Shown here: piece after piece, positions 1 to 8,531 of the stretch
Layout: the number at the start of each line of letters is the position of its first letter
Position numbering within the stretch: the first letter of the stretch is position 1
From: an uncultured Alphaproteobacteria bacterium
GTDB taxonomy: Bacteria; Pseudomonadota; Alphaproteobacteria; RF32; CAG-239
Assembly: GCA_944393175.1 (NCBI GenBank)
Contig: CALXZH010000035.1
Location: 52,250-116,249 of the forward strand
Length of the DNA: 64,000 bases
Direction: 5' to 3'
Program-made: the position numbers and the translations under genes
Notes under the pieces: generated by a model
The model's database searches: none
Told to the model about the DNA's origin: nothing
The model's input: only the letters and a program-made list of their open reading frames with translations

Positions 1-2
1 GT

Positions 3-221
3 ATCTGCACCATGGCCAACTTTGGCTTCAACTTCTTGGTTGCGCTCACCTTCCCTGTTTTGTTAGAACATATCGGTGAGGCTTATACTTTCTGGATTTT
101 CGGTTTTGTCGGAATTTTCAGCCTTTGGTTCACGTTTTTCTATATTCCAGAAACCAAAGGACGCTCCCTCGAGCAAATTGAAAAGAATTGGGCGGAACGT
201 CGTCCGGCTCGCAAATTCTAG
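3..221 (+). CDS. MFS sugar porter, C-terminal end (partial)
   Basis: The reading frame is open from the first complete codon and runs to a stop at 219-221, so only the last ~72 residues of a gene that begins before the window are visible. The segment holds the last two hydrophobic helices followed by PETKGRSLEQIE, the C-terminal signature of the sugar porter family of the major facilitator superfamily (XylE/GalP-like proton symporters). These import sugars across the inner membrane. The substrate cannot be read from this end. A strong terminator follows immediately, so this is the last gene of its transcript. Confidence 0.85.
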   Translation: MCTMANFGFNFLVALTFPVLLEHIGEAYTFWIFGFVGIFSLWFTFFYIPETKGRSLEQIEKNWAERRPARKF

Positions 222-226
222 CAAAA

Positions 227-259
227 GAAAAAAGCTTCCCTAAATGGGAAGCTTTTTTT
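227..259 (+). terminator. Rho-independent terminator after the sugar porter gene
   Basis: Perfect stem GCTTCCC/GGGAAGC with loop TAAAT, flanked by A and T runs, a few bases after the stop codon. It can act in both directions. Confidence 0.85.
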
Positions 260-372
260 CACACAATTATAAACACGTTAAAATAAATATTGCCAATACG
301 AGAAACAACCTATAGGATAAGTTTTGCAAGATAACTTCTTGCAAAAATTTTAACATTTTAGGAGACTTTAAT

Positions 373-816
373 ATGAAAAATATCAAGTTAATGGCTTTAG
401 CCGGTGCCGCAATGTTAAGTTTATCAGCCTGTGCATCGACCCACCAAGGCGTTGCCAGTGCTCCATTAGAGGCTCGCTTAAAAAGCTTCCAAATTGCCAA
501 TGTAAAACCAGGTGAAAAAGTAACAGCAGAATCTAATGCTAAAGTAATTTTAGGCTTTATTACTTTAAGTGACGACAACAAATATGCCGATGGCGTAAAC
601 TATGCAGGAGAAAGCGGAATTCCCGGTATGAGTATGTTTGATTCAACGTCAAAAGTAAAATCTGCCGCTGCTTACAAAGCCGTTCAACAATCCAATGCAG
701 ACGTATTATTGGCTCCTGTATATGAAACCGAAGTTAATGACTATTTCCTCTGGAAAGATGTCAAAGCCACCGTTAAGGCTTACTCTGGTAAAATTATCGG
801 TTTCAAAAACAAATAA
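373..816 (+). CDS. Small exported lipoprotein, function unknown
   Basis: A 147-residue protein with a short basic N-terminus, a hydrophobic stretch and a lipobox LSAC with the lipidated cysteine at residue 20, so it should be cleaved by signal peptidase II (lspA lies at 11.6-12.1 kb) and anchored in the envelope. The mature part has no domain I recognise. It is rich in Ala and Lys and contains an NADVLLAPVYE stretch. A good Shine-Dalgarno site (AGGAG, about 359-364) precedes the ATG. It is a single-gene transcript with terminators on both sides. Confidence 0.75.
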   Translation: MKNIKLMALAGAAMLSLSACASTHQGVASAPLEARLKSFQIANVKPGEKVTAESNAKVILGFITLSDDNKYADGVNYAGESGIPGMSMFDSTSKVKSAAAYKAVQQSNADVLLAPVYETEVNDYFLWKDVKATVKAYSGKIIGFKNK

Positions 817-823
817 TTTCCTA

Positions 824-862
824 TAAAAAAATACCTCTGTTGCAAAACAGAGGTATTTTTTT
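824..862 (+). terminator. Bidirectional terminator between convergent genes
   Basis: Stem ATACCTCTGTT/AACAGAGGTAT with A and T runs on both flanks. It lies between the lipoprotein gene and the convergent orphan gene that ends at 872, and probably serves both. Confidence 0.85.
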
Positions 863-871
863 GTACTTTTC

Positions 872-1744
872 TTACCAATTTTGTTTTGATAGATAAAGCT
901 TAAGCTCCGGCTGAGAAAGCTGTTCTTTCAATACAAAGTTGGGCATTGCACACCAAGGTTGGCACAGTTTGAAGTCTTTATCGAACTCAATCATCAACAA
1001 TCTATCGACTTTTCTACCAGAAAACAAAGACGTATTAGTTGCCCAATAATCATTTAACATTGTCTTATCGTCGCTGTATCTTCTTGCAACATTACTGACC
1101 CAAAAAGTCAAATAGGTTACTAATTGCTCATCGACATTTGGCAAAGCAAAAGATTGAATAATTGTTTTCTGAAAATTCTCACACAAAGAAGTCGGCCAAA
1201 GGAGCACACTCATAGCCTCATATCTAAACTGTTCAACAAAATGCATCAAATCAGCAAACAAAGAACACCTGCGTTGATATAAATCATCATCCCACTTGCC
1301 TAAAGTTTTGACTTTGTCAAACAAAGCACCGACATAAGCCCGCAAGAGAACATCCTTAAAGGCAAAAATTTCCGCCTCTACATTTTCTTTTTTCGGATAA
1401 CTTGGAAGACACAGCAAAAATTTTTCTTCCAAAAGCTGATTTTTCTGTTTTTCTTTCTCTAAAAGTGATTTAAGACCTTCAGGGTAATTTTCTGCTGTCT
1501 TCTCACAGAGTAAAACACCATCCAAAAAAACCTTCACGACATAAGCCCCCATCATATGAAGCTCAATTTCAGACTTACTCCGCCCAAAAAAGTTTTTCTT
1601 GATAAGAGAGGCAATGTCTTTATCACACCCTCTGATTTTAACAGAATTTCCAAATAAAAAACCACCTTGACCTAAGAAGACTTCTTGATAGTTATCTTTG
1701 CGTTCAACACGCAATACCTTGGTTTTGTGAATAATAGTTTCCAT
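872..1744 (-). CDS. Orphan hypothetical protein
   Basis: I do not recognise this ~290-residue protein. No signal peptide or convincing membrane segment is visible. It is mixed alpha/beta in appearance, with a Lys/Glu-rich helical stretch near residues 80-105. I chose the METIIHK start at 1744 over the in-frame ATG at 1768 because the leader then resembles those of other orphan genes in this window: AT-rich, no Shine-Dalgarno, containing ATTTTATTATT and CTTAAAACTTTT just before the ATG. It appears to be cytoplasmic and lineage-specific. Confidence 0.6.
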   Translation of the reverse strand: METIIHKTKVLRVERKDNYQEVFLGQGGFLFGNSVKIRGCDKDIASLIKKNFFGRSKSEIELHMMGAYVVKVFLDGVLLCEKTAENYPEGLKSLLEKEKQKNQLLEEKFLLCLPSYPKKENVEAEIFAFKDVLLRAYVGALFDKVKTLGKWDDDLYQRRCSLFADLMHFVEQFRYEAMSVLLWPTSLCENFQKTIIQSFALPNVDEQLVTYLTFWVSNVARRYSDDKTMLNDYWATNTSLFSGRKVDRLLMIEFDKDFKLCQPWCAMPNFVLKEQLSQPELKLYLSKQNW

Positions 1745-1989
1745 AAATAAAAGTTTTAAGTGATACAATAATAAAATATTGCCTCACATCATATAAGAAA
1801 TAGACTTTAATGCAAGTTTTTTTTGCACTTCGAGCTTTCTTACAACAACAAACCAAAATCTCCAAGTTAAATAAAAAAATTTTACATACAATGTTCTCTA
1901 TAAATAAGATCTAGATGACAAATTCAATACCCTAAACAAACACTATAAGCTATCGTAAAACATAAAAGTAAAATATACCATAACTGAAG

Positions 1990-2817
1990 TTAATAATTAC
2001 AAACCAAAGCCTCAATAACAGAATTACGATTACTTTCTTTTGCGCCGACATGGTAAAAATGTTCTTTTATTTCAACTCTAAATTTTCTCCAAAATTTCTC
2101 AATATAAATATTTTCTCTATATTTATTATGGTGCCAAGTGGATAAAATGAATTTTGCTGGAGTATGTGAGAGTAAAACAAACAAATTTTCTTCATCATTT
2201 TGTGTCCAGTCATTAAAATAATCAGAATATCTATCTATATATGGAGGATCACAATATATCAAATCATGTTGGTTTGCCATAGATATAGTTTCAGCAAATG
2301 ATTGATGAATAAATTGATAATCATATAATTCAAGTAATTTACTTACATTTTTAATCTGATTGGATATCTTAGTTATATATGATTTAGATAATCTATTATT
2401 TTTTTTACAAAAGGGTACATTAAATTCCCCTTTACTATTAAACCGCATGATACCATTAAAGCAACAACGATTTAAGAAAATAAAATCAAAAGAATTAGGA
2501 CTTATATTGAAACGTTTTCGAACTTCTTTATAATAATCATCTCCATTTTCTAATAATTTAATACTTTCATCTCTCAAAAAATCTTTAATATTATCACTTG
2601 TAATATATTTTTCTTTGATATCATTGTAAAAACGTATGATATGAGGATTAGTGTCACTAAAAACAGCTTTTTTGGGTTGAATATTAAAACCGACTACCCC
2701 TGACCCCATAAAAGGTTCATACCATATACCATTATAAGCAGCAACATTACTTTCTATCCATTCAACAAGTTTAGTTTTTATTCCTTGACATTTAATAGGA
2801 GGAACCATTATAGTCAT
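1990..2817 (-). CDS. EcoRV-type DNA adenine-N6 methyltransferase
   Basis: A 275-residue D12-class (Dam/M.EcoRV group) methyltransferase. The SAM-binding motif EPFMGSG is at residues 34-40, and the catalytic DPPY motif, preceded by LIYC, is at 190-193. The alpha-class order (FxGxG first, DPPY later) agrees with M.EcoRV and Dam. It should methylate adenine in the site cut by the endonuclease encoded just upstream, predicted GATATC, protecting the host. Its ATG overlaps the endonuclease TGA (ATGA, 2814-2817) and has its own AGGAG site, so the two are translationally coupled with the nuclease first. The gene is far more AT-rich than its neighbours, suggesting horizontal transfer. Confidence 0.9.
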   Translation of the reverse strand: MTIMVPPIKCQGIKTKLVEWIESNVAAYNGIWYEPFMGSGVVGFNIQPKKAVFSDTNPHIIRFYNDIKEKYITSDNIKDFLRDESIKLLENGDDYYKEVRKRFNISPNSFDFIFLNRCCFNGIMRFNSKGEFNVPFCKKNNRLSKSYITKISNQIKNVSKLLELYDYQFIHQSFAETISMANQHDLIYCDPPYIDRYSDYFNDWTQNDEENLFVLLSHTPAKFILSTWHHNKYRENIYIEKFWRKFRVEIKEHFYHVGAKESNRNSVIEALVCNY

Positions 2818-3611
2818 TTTATTCTCCTGTATGTCAAAAAGTCAGACAATTTTGTAATCTTCTTTGTCTTTCCATCTTTGTCTTGAATGGTAATTTTTCC
2901 ATAGTTCATCCAGTAATCATCAAATATTTCTTCACCATATTGACTAAAAATACCCATGCCTTGCTTCAAATCTGAAATTTTTGTTATACTTCCAATATTA
3001 GCTGTGTTTCCACTGCCACTTATATCGCTTGCAATTTTCCACTTTTCAACAAAAAAGAAATCAAGGTCTTTTATTACAGAAACAATATTATTTAATTCTG
3101 TAATAGGATAGGTTTTAGTCTCATCAATATTTGTACTGGATACTCTTGAATAGATAATACCTAAGCAAAAATGCGCTTTATAATTATTATATGGATATTG
3201 AATATTCTTTTTAGAACTTCGATTAATAAAATATTCACCATGAGAACCAAGTGTAAAACCATTACAATATCCATCTTTTTTTTCTTTTCGATACGTTGAT
3301 TTAAAATCAACTGCAAATTTAATATTATTATCCTTTCTATTTATAAAAGTAATATCTGGATAATAATTTTGACATTCAGGAAGCTCAATATCATAATCTA
3401 TACGGTCTGCAAACTTTAATATTTCTGGAAAAATATGTATTTCCAGTATTTTTGATATAATTTTTGTATCACTTGATATCGAATAAATATTTTCATGAAT
3501 ATCAATAAATCCCTTTATTGACCAATTACTTGCTGCATCTGATACATAACTCTTTAGTGAAATTAAAAAATCATTAAATTCAAGTTCAAACTTTTCTTTA
3601 TCACTAATCAT
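2814..3611 (-). CDS. EcoRV-type type II restriction endonuclease
   Basis: A 265-residue protein that aligns by eye with R.EcoRV over most of its length. The catalytic residues fall with EcoRV spacing: YPD (D86), then VDFK (D102, K104), matching EcoRV D74/D90/K92. The recognition loop SGSGNT (198-203) and following NIGSI are retained, as is the QN-Y-YPD loop. These DNA-contacting parts support recognition of GATATC with blunt cutting; that specificity is inferred from the EcoRV family. No controller gene is visible. In classical EcoRV the two genes are divergent; here they are in tandem, nuclease first. The start has no strong Shine-Dalgarno site. Confidence 0.92.
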   Translation of the reverse strand: MISDKEKFELEFNDFLISLKSYVSDAASNWSIKGFIDIHENIYSISSDTKIISKILEIHIFPEILKFADRIDYDIELPECQNYYPDITFINRKDNNIKFAVDFKSTYRKEKKDGYCNGFTLGSHGEYFINRSSKKNIQYPYNNYKAHFCLGIIYSRVSSTNIDETKTYPITELNNIVSVIKDLDFFFVEKWKIASDISGSGNTANIGSITKISDLKQGMGIFSQYGEEIFDDYWMNYGKITIQDKDGKTKKITKLSDFLTYRRIK

Positions 3612-3833
3612 ATTACCCTCAAATTTTAAATTTCAGTTTACTATATATAGTATAATTATAAAGAAAACGTTACCAATAAATGCATATTACTCTGATATTT
3701 ACAAAATAGTGTTTTACAATATTATATTTCACAAAATCTCTTTTAGATATTATTTCTTCCATTATGAAATTTAATCATGTTTCTTTTATTTTAAGATGAT
3801 CTAACAGCCTGCTATTTGATACAAATAGTATAC

Positions 3834-3858
3834 AAAAAAGCCCGACTTTCATCGGGCT
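3834..3858 (-). terminator. Terminator downstream of the tRNA-Ser patchwork
   Basis: Stem AGCCCGA/TCGGGCT with a T run on the minus strand. It lies just 3' (minus strand) of a 10-base copy of the tRNA-Ser 3' end at 3869-3878, as the real terminator follows the real tRNA at 4040-4072. Confidence 0.6.
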
Positions 3859-3868
3859 CAATATGAAT

Positions 3869-4037
3869 TGGCGGAGAGAGACGCTAAGTAAAATTGCCCT
3901 TAAACGGCAATTTTATCTGTAAGTCCAATGATATCTCAGGTTTATTCAATCGCGACAGCGATGCAAATAAACCCTAGATGAATTGAAAGCTCTGCCCCAT
4001 GAAGGCGAGCTTGCGAAGCCTGAATGGTATCTCCGCC
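3869..4037. repeat. tRNA-Ser-proximal patchwork with tRNA 3'-end copies and hairpins
   Basis: This gene-free stretch holds TGGCGGAGAG (3869-3878), identical to the last ten bases of tRNA-Ser (4075-4084), a hairpin AAATTGCC/GGCAATTT (3890-3914), and an inverted partner TCTCCGCCA ending near 4037. A GATATC site lies at 3930-3935. The rest of the AT-rich gap from 3612 to 3834 shows no gene or clear signal beyond the presumed promoter of the restriction operon. The arrangement resembles debris from insertion events at the tRNA 3' end next to the restriction-modification genes. Confidence 0.45.
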
Positions 4038-4039
4038 AC

Positions 4040-4072
4040 AAAAAAAGCACCCTAAAAACCGGGTGCTTTTTT
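4040..4072 (-). terminator. tRNA-Ser terminator
   Basis: Stem AGCACCC/GGGTGCT with A and T runs, three bases downstream of the tRNA-Ser CCA end on the minus strand. Confidence 0.85.
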
Positions 4073-4074
4073 AA

Positions 4075-4164
4075 TGGCGGAGAGGCAGAGATTCGAACTC
4101 TGGGAGGGGTCGCCCCCTCGACGGTTTTCAAGACCGCTGCATTAAACCACTCTGCCACCTCTCC
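4075..4164 (-). tRNA. tRNA-Ser (anticodon TGA)
   Basis: A 90-base class II tRNA on the minus strand: acceptor stem GGAGAGG/CCTCTCC, discriminator G, encoded CCA (4075-4077), a long variable arm around GGGGGCGACCCC, and anticodon loop CTTGAAA with TGA. It reads UCN serine codons. Its 5' half is duplicated at 4283-4320. Confidence 0.95.
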
Positions 4165-4282
4165 ATAAATATCTATATCCAAGACTTATTCACAAAACCG
4201 TCTTATAAAACTTCGTTTTATCGACGATTTGCGGCTCATCGCGGGTGGCACCGCTCTTCGCCAATCTTGCTTTGCGCGATTC

Positions 4283-4320
4283 CAAGACCGCTGCATTAAA
4301 CCACTCTGCCACCTCTCCAT
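4283..4320 (-). repeat. Partial copy of tRNA-Ser 5' half
   Basis: These 38 bases are identical to 4129-4166, the 5' half of tRNA-Ser from its first base to just before the anticodon. The copy lies 5' of the intact gene on the minus strand and stops at the anticodon loop, a common crossover point for integration into tRNA genes. It cannot make a tRNA. Confidence 0.85.
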
Positions 4321-4391
4321 CGGTGTTTGTGATTTACGAAAGACTTTTTACTCAAATTCAAATAAAACGTCAAGCACTTTTTTTAATTATG

Positions 4392-5003
4392 TTACTTATT
4401 TTTAACACGCTTGCTGATAAATTTATTGCCTTTTATCACATATCGCCAAGGTTTGTCACGATACTCTTCGGCATAGTCGATTCCAATTCTGGGAGTTGTT
4501 TGCCAGACCACATCTTCTTTTCGAGGTAAAATCCAAATTTCATCTCCCCGCAAATCAACACCGTTATGCTCACGAGTAATTCCTAACGCCTGACATAATT
4601 TTCCGGGACCTGTGGTTAAATTTTCTATTTTGTCACATTTGCGGCGTTGTTTCATCACTTCCACACCGCTCACCGGCTCCAAACTTCTGATAAGGATAGC
4701 GTTTGCCTGCCCCTTCTCACTTACCACCACATTAAATTGATGATGCATTCCATACACAAAAAACACATAAGCCACACCGCCTTCTTCAAACATCACGGCA
4801 TTTCTTTTGGTTTTCTTATTCAAATAAGCATGGCAGGCTTTATCTTCCGCCCCGATATAAACTTCTAATTCGGTGATTTTTCCGGCAACAAACTGCCCTC
4901 CCACATTGGAACACAAATAAGCTCCGAGCAAAACTTTTTCAGCCACTTCAAACGGTGGCCTTAAAAAATCTTCCTTTTTTAGTCTGGCGCTAAAATCAAC
5001 CAT
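4392..5003 (-). CDS. 3-methyladenine DNA glycosylase (AAG/MPG family)
   Basis: A 203-residue monofunctional base-excision glycosylase of the AAG (MPG) fold, which removes alkylated purines from DNA. Family marks are TELEVYIG near residue 45 (catalytic Glu probably E47), DKACHAY at 54-60, GGVAYVFFVYGMHHQFN at 75-91, and the TTGPGKLCQALGI segment. The length fits the family. Its start codon overlaps the mutL stop (5003), so it is probably translated from the mutL transcript, placing two DNA-repair functions together. Confidence 0.92.
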   Translation of the reverse strand: MVDFSARLKKEDFLRPPFEVAEKVLLGAYLCSNVGGQFVAGKITELEVYIGAEDKACHAYLNKKTKRNAVMFEEGGVAYVFFVYGMHHQFNVVVSEKGQANAILIRSLEPVSGVEVMKQRRKCDKIENLTTGPGKLCQALGITREHNGVDLRGDEIWILPRKEDVVWQTTPRIGIDYAEEYRDKPWRYVIKGNKFISKRVKNK

Positions 5004-6850
5004 TATCTGTCAAACAATTTTTCAATATCTTTGATTTTGAGTTCAACGTAAGTCGGGCGTCCGTGGTTACATTGCCCGGAGTGCTCTGTTTTCTCCATAT
5101 CTCGGAGTAAACGGTTCATCTCTTCAATATTCATTGGCCGCCCTGCCCGCACCGAACCATGGCAAGCAATCGTTGCGCATACCAAATGCAATTTTTGCGT
5201 CAAAGAAAAACTTTTACCCCATTCAGCCATTTCTTGTGCCAAATCTTGAATTAACTTTTTCACATCAGCTTTGGCAATAAGGGCTGGAATTTCGCGTACA
5301 ATTACCGCGGTTGAGCCAAATTCTTCTACCACCAGACCAAGTTTTTCCAAATCTTGAGCATTTTCCAAAATTCTTGTTTTTTCACTTATTGATAAATCAA
5401 CCACTTCGGGAATCAACAACATCTGGCGTGCAACTTTTTCCTCACTGGCCAGAGCTTGCTTCATTTTTTCCATCACAATTCGCTCATGCGCCGCATGTTG
5501 ATCCACCAAAATAATGCTGTCTTCAGTCTGCGAGATAATAAAAGTATTATGGAATTGCGCTTTTGCCAAGCCCAAAGGTCCGGGCGCCTCGCTCATCGAG
5601 GCCGGAATAACTTCATGCGGTTGGTCCACTTTAACGGAATATACACGTTCCAACTCCGGCAAAGCCGCTTGCCGGCTTCGTCCTCCACCCGCATAAGGAT
5701 TTCCTTGCCAGAAAGGCCGGCTCATCGGTTCATGCTCACAAGCCATTTCCTCACACTGATTAGCCTCATAATTATTTTGCGGTTGAGCATCAAAATCCGG
5801 AATATGGTCAGCAATCAAATTTTCCAAATTCAAGGTATTAGCGGTTTGTTTATCCCCTTGAGCCAATGCACTCCGAATAGCACTAACCAAAAGTCCTCTG
5901 ACCAAAGCATTGTCATAAAAGCGCACTTCCGCCTTTGCCGGATGAACATTTACATCCACAAACATCGGATCAACATCAAAAAACAAAGCGCACATCGGAT
6001 AACGGTTCGAGGCCAAAACATCTTGATAAGCACCCTTAATTGCGCCCAACAACAGTTTATCTCGAACCGGACGATTATTCACAAACAAATATTGCGACAA
6101 AGAATTGGCCTTATTGAGCGTCGGCAAGCTGACATAACCGCTGATTTTTACTTTTTCTCTCTCCGCATTAATCAGCAAAGAATTATCCCCGAACTGCCGT
6201 CCCATCACATCTGACAAACGAAGCAATCTGGCATCAAACAATTCTCCCTGACAAGCATTCAAGCTGACTTTTTTCTTATTATCTTCCGTCAAATAAAACG
6301 AAATATGCGGATTAGCCAAAGCAATTCTGTTAAGAATATCAACGCATTGCGCTGTTTCCGAAGCCGAAGACTTTAAGAATTTTAATCGAGCCGGCGTGGC
6401 ATAAAACAAATCTCTGACTTCAATTCTTGTACCTTTAGTTAACGCCGCCGGCATCACCTCAGATTTTACACCGCCGTTCACCTCAATTTTCCAGGCACTG
6501 TCTTCATCTTTGGTGCGTGACACAATGCTTAATCTGGCCACGGAAGAAATTGAAGGTAATGCTTCACCTCGAAAGCCTAAGAAGTTGATATGAAACAAAT
6601 TATCATCAGGCAGCTTAGAGGTTGCATGGCGTTCGACCGCCAAGCTGAGCTCATCTTTGCTCATGCCTTTACCGTTATCGGTAATCACAATCAAACTTTT
6701 ACCGCCGTCAACCAAATTAACCTCAATTGAAGTTGCTCCGGCATCAATCGAGTTTTCAACCAACTCTTTGACCACCGACGCCGGCCGTTCAACCACTTCT
6801 CCCGCGGCAATTTGGTTAACCAGATTAGACGGTAAAATTCGAATAGGCAT
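5003..6850 (-). CDS. mutL: DNA mismatch repair protein MutL
   Basis: A 615-residue GHKL ATPase of mismatch repair, linking MutS recognition to strand incision. N-terminal ATPase motifs are clear: NQIAAGEVVERP, ENSIDAGAT, DNGKGM, GFRGEALPSI near residue 93. A variable linker of ~100 residues precedes the C-terminal dimerisation domain. That domain carries DQHAAHERIVME (450-461), the metal-binding endonuclease motif, so this is a nicking-type MutL as in organisms without MutH. I prefer the ATG at 6850 (MPIRIL) over the TTG at 6856. It is followed without a gap by the glycosylase gene and preceded by pgi. Confidence 0.97.
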   Translation of the reverse strand: MPIRILPSNLVNQIAAGEVVERPASVVKELVENSIDAGATSIEVNLVDGGKSLIVITDNGKGMSKDELSLAVERHATSKLPDDNLFHINFLGFRGEALPSISSVARLSIVSRTKDEDSAWKIEVNGGVKSEVMPAALTKGTRIEVRDLFYATPARLKFLKSSASETAQCVDILNRIALANPHISFYLTEDNKKKVSLNACQGELFDARLLRLSDVMGRQFGDNSLLINAEREKVKISGYVSLPTLNKANSLSQYLFVNNRPVRDKLLLGAIKGAYQDVLASNRYPMCALFFDVDPMFVDVNVHPAKAEVRFYDNALVRGLLVSAIRSALAQGDKQTANTLNLENLIADHIPDFDAQPQNNYEANQCEEMACEHEPMSRPFWQGNPYAGGGRSRQAALPELERVYSVKVDQPHEVIPASMSEAPGPLGLAKAQFHNTFIISQTEDSIILVDQHAAHERIVMEKMKQALASEEKVARQMLLIPEVVDLSISEKTRILENAQDLEKLGLVVEEFGSTAVIVREIPALIAKADVKKLIQDLAQEMAEWGKSFSLTQKLHLVCATIACHGSVRAGRPMNIEEMNRLLRDMEKTEHSGQCNHGRPTYVELKIKDIEKLFDR

Positions 6851-6863
6851 ACACAAACAACCT

Positions 6864-8507
6864 TTATTTTCTTAGTTTTTTAATTGTATCTATCAAATGA
6901 GCCGTAGAACAATCATGCATCAAACCTTCTGCATTTCCCTGTAACTCAGGCAAAATATTCAAAGCCATTTGTTTTCCGAGTTCAACCCCCATCTGATCAA
7001 ATGAATTAATATTCCAAATCACACCTTGAACAAATACCTTATGTTCATACATGGCAACCAGCATACCCAAGGTATAAGGATCAACTTTTTTAACCACAAT
7101 TGTATTAGATGGGCGGTTACCGCTAAAACTCTTATAATATTTCAACTCTTTAACTTCTTCCTTGGATTTTCCGGCTTTTGTCAGCTCTTGAGCAGCCTCT
7201 TTAACGGTTTTGCCTTTCATCAAAGCCTCGCCCTGAGCCAGCACATTGGCCACCAAAATCTCATGATGGTCGCCGATTTCATTATGTGAGATTGCCGGAA
7301 TAATAAAATCAATCGGCACAATATCCGTTCCTTGGTGAATCAGCTGGAAGAAAGAGTGCTGAACGTTTGTTCCCGCACCGCCAAACAAAACCGGACCAGT
7401 TGAATAATTAACTACTTCACCGTCTTTGGTCACAAATTTACCGTTACTCTCCATATCAAGCTGTTGCAAATATGCCGGTAAATATTGCAAATATTGGTCA
7501 TAAGGAATAACGCCGTATCTTTTAATACCAAAGAAATTGTTATACCAAATACCAATCAACGCCAAAATCACCGGAATATTGTGCTCCAAATCGGTTTCGG
7601 CAAAATGCTTATCCATGGCATAAGCACCATCAAGCATTTTTTCAAAATTATCCATGCCCACCATCAAAGCCAAAGACAAACCGATAGCCGACCACATAGA
7701 ATAGCGTCCGCCGACAAAATCCCAAAATTCAAACATATTCTCAGGATTAATGCCGAATTTGCTGACTTCTTTCGTGTTGGTAGAAACCGCAACAAAATGC
7801 TTTGCCACAGCATGTTCGCCCAAAGCATCTACCAACCATTTGCGGCAAGTTCTGGCATTGGTCATGGTTTCTATCGTGGTAAATGTCTTGGAAGACACAA
7901 TAAACAACGTTTTTTCGGGATCAATATTATTCAAAATTTCTGCACAAGCCGTCCCATCAATATTGGAAATAAAGTAGCAGTGCATTCCCTTGGCCCAATA
8001 TTTTTTCAAGGCCTCACAAGCCATCACCGGTCCCAAATCCGAACCGCCGATACCGATATTAACAATATTTGTAAGCTTTTTACCGGTATATCCCTTAAAT
8101 TTTCCCAAACGAACAGCTTCACTAAAATCTCTCATCTTAGCAAAGACTTCGTTGATTTGCGGCATAACGTCTTTACCATCAACTTTAATCGGTTTATTGG
8201 CACGATTCCTGAGAGCAACATGCAAAACGGCGCGTTTTTCGGTGGTATTAATTTTATCACCTCTAAACATAGCCTTAATCATATCTTCCAAATGACAATC
8301 TTTTGCTAAACGAAACAAAAGCTGCATGGTATGCTCATTAATGCGATTTTTAGAATAATCCAGCATCAAATTTTCAAACTGAACTGTAAATTTTGAGGCA
8401 CGTTCTTCATCATAATCAAACATATCGCGCATTTTCACATCTTTTATGTGCTTATAATGCTCGCCTAACTTTTTCCAAGCTTTAGTTTTGCTGACCAGCT
8501 TTGTCAT
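6864..8507 (-). CDS. pgi: Glucose-6-phosphate isomerase
   Basis: A 547-residue cytoplasmic phosphoglucose isomerase, interconverting glucose-6-phosphate and fructose-6-phosphate. The sugar-phosphate (SIS-type) segments NIGIGGSDLGPVMACEAL and VSSKTFTTIET are present, as is GTNVQHSFFQLIHQGT near the conserved catalytic region, and the length is normal. A strong AGGAG site precedes the ATG. It lies 13 bases upstream of mutL on the same strand, an operon without obvious functional logic. Confidence 0.96.
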   Translation of the reverse strand: MTKLVSKTKAWKKLGEHYKHIKDVKMRDMFDYDEERASKFTVQFENLMLDYSKNRINEHTMQLLFRLAKDCHLEDMIKAMFRGDKINTTEKRAVLHVALRNRANKPIKVDGKDVMPQINEVFAKMRDFSEAVRLGKFKGYTGKKLTNIVNIGIGGSDLGPVMACEALKKYWAKGMHCYFISNIDGTACAEILNNIDPEKTLFIVSSKTFTTIETMTNARTCRKWLVDALGEHAVAKHFVAVSTNTKEVSKFGINPENMFEFWDFVGGRYSMWSAIGLSLALMVGMDNFEKMLDGAYAMDKHFAETDLEHNIPVILALIGIWYNNFFGIKRYGVIPYDQYLQYLPAYLQQLDMESNGKFVTKDGEVVNYSTGPVLFGGAGTNVQHSFFQLIHQGTDIVPIDFIIPAISHNEIGDHHEILVANVLAQGEALMKGKTVKEAAQELTKAGKSKEEVKELKYYKSFSGNRPSNTIVVKKVDPYTLGMLVAMYEHKVFVQGVIWNINSFDQMGVELGKQMALNILPELQGNAEGLMHDCSTAHLIDTIKKLRK

Positions 8508-8531
8508 TTTATTTCACTCCTTGAAGCTTTA

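Noticed and set aside
3946..4182. Frames of 78 and 61 codons across tRNA-Ser
   Set aside because: They translate the tRNA and its terminator; no protein features.
5456..6214. Plus-strand 252-codon frame opposite mutL
   Set aside because: It mirrors the coding strand of a clear mutL; no family signature and no ribosome site.
7485..8309. Plus-strand 274-codon frame opposite pgi
   Set aside because: Shadow of pgi, rich in residues expected from the reverse complement of a conserved gene.
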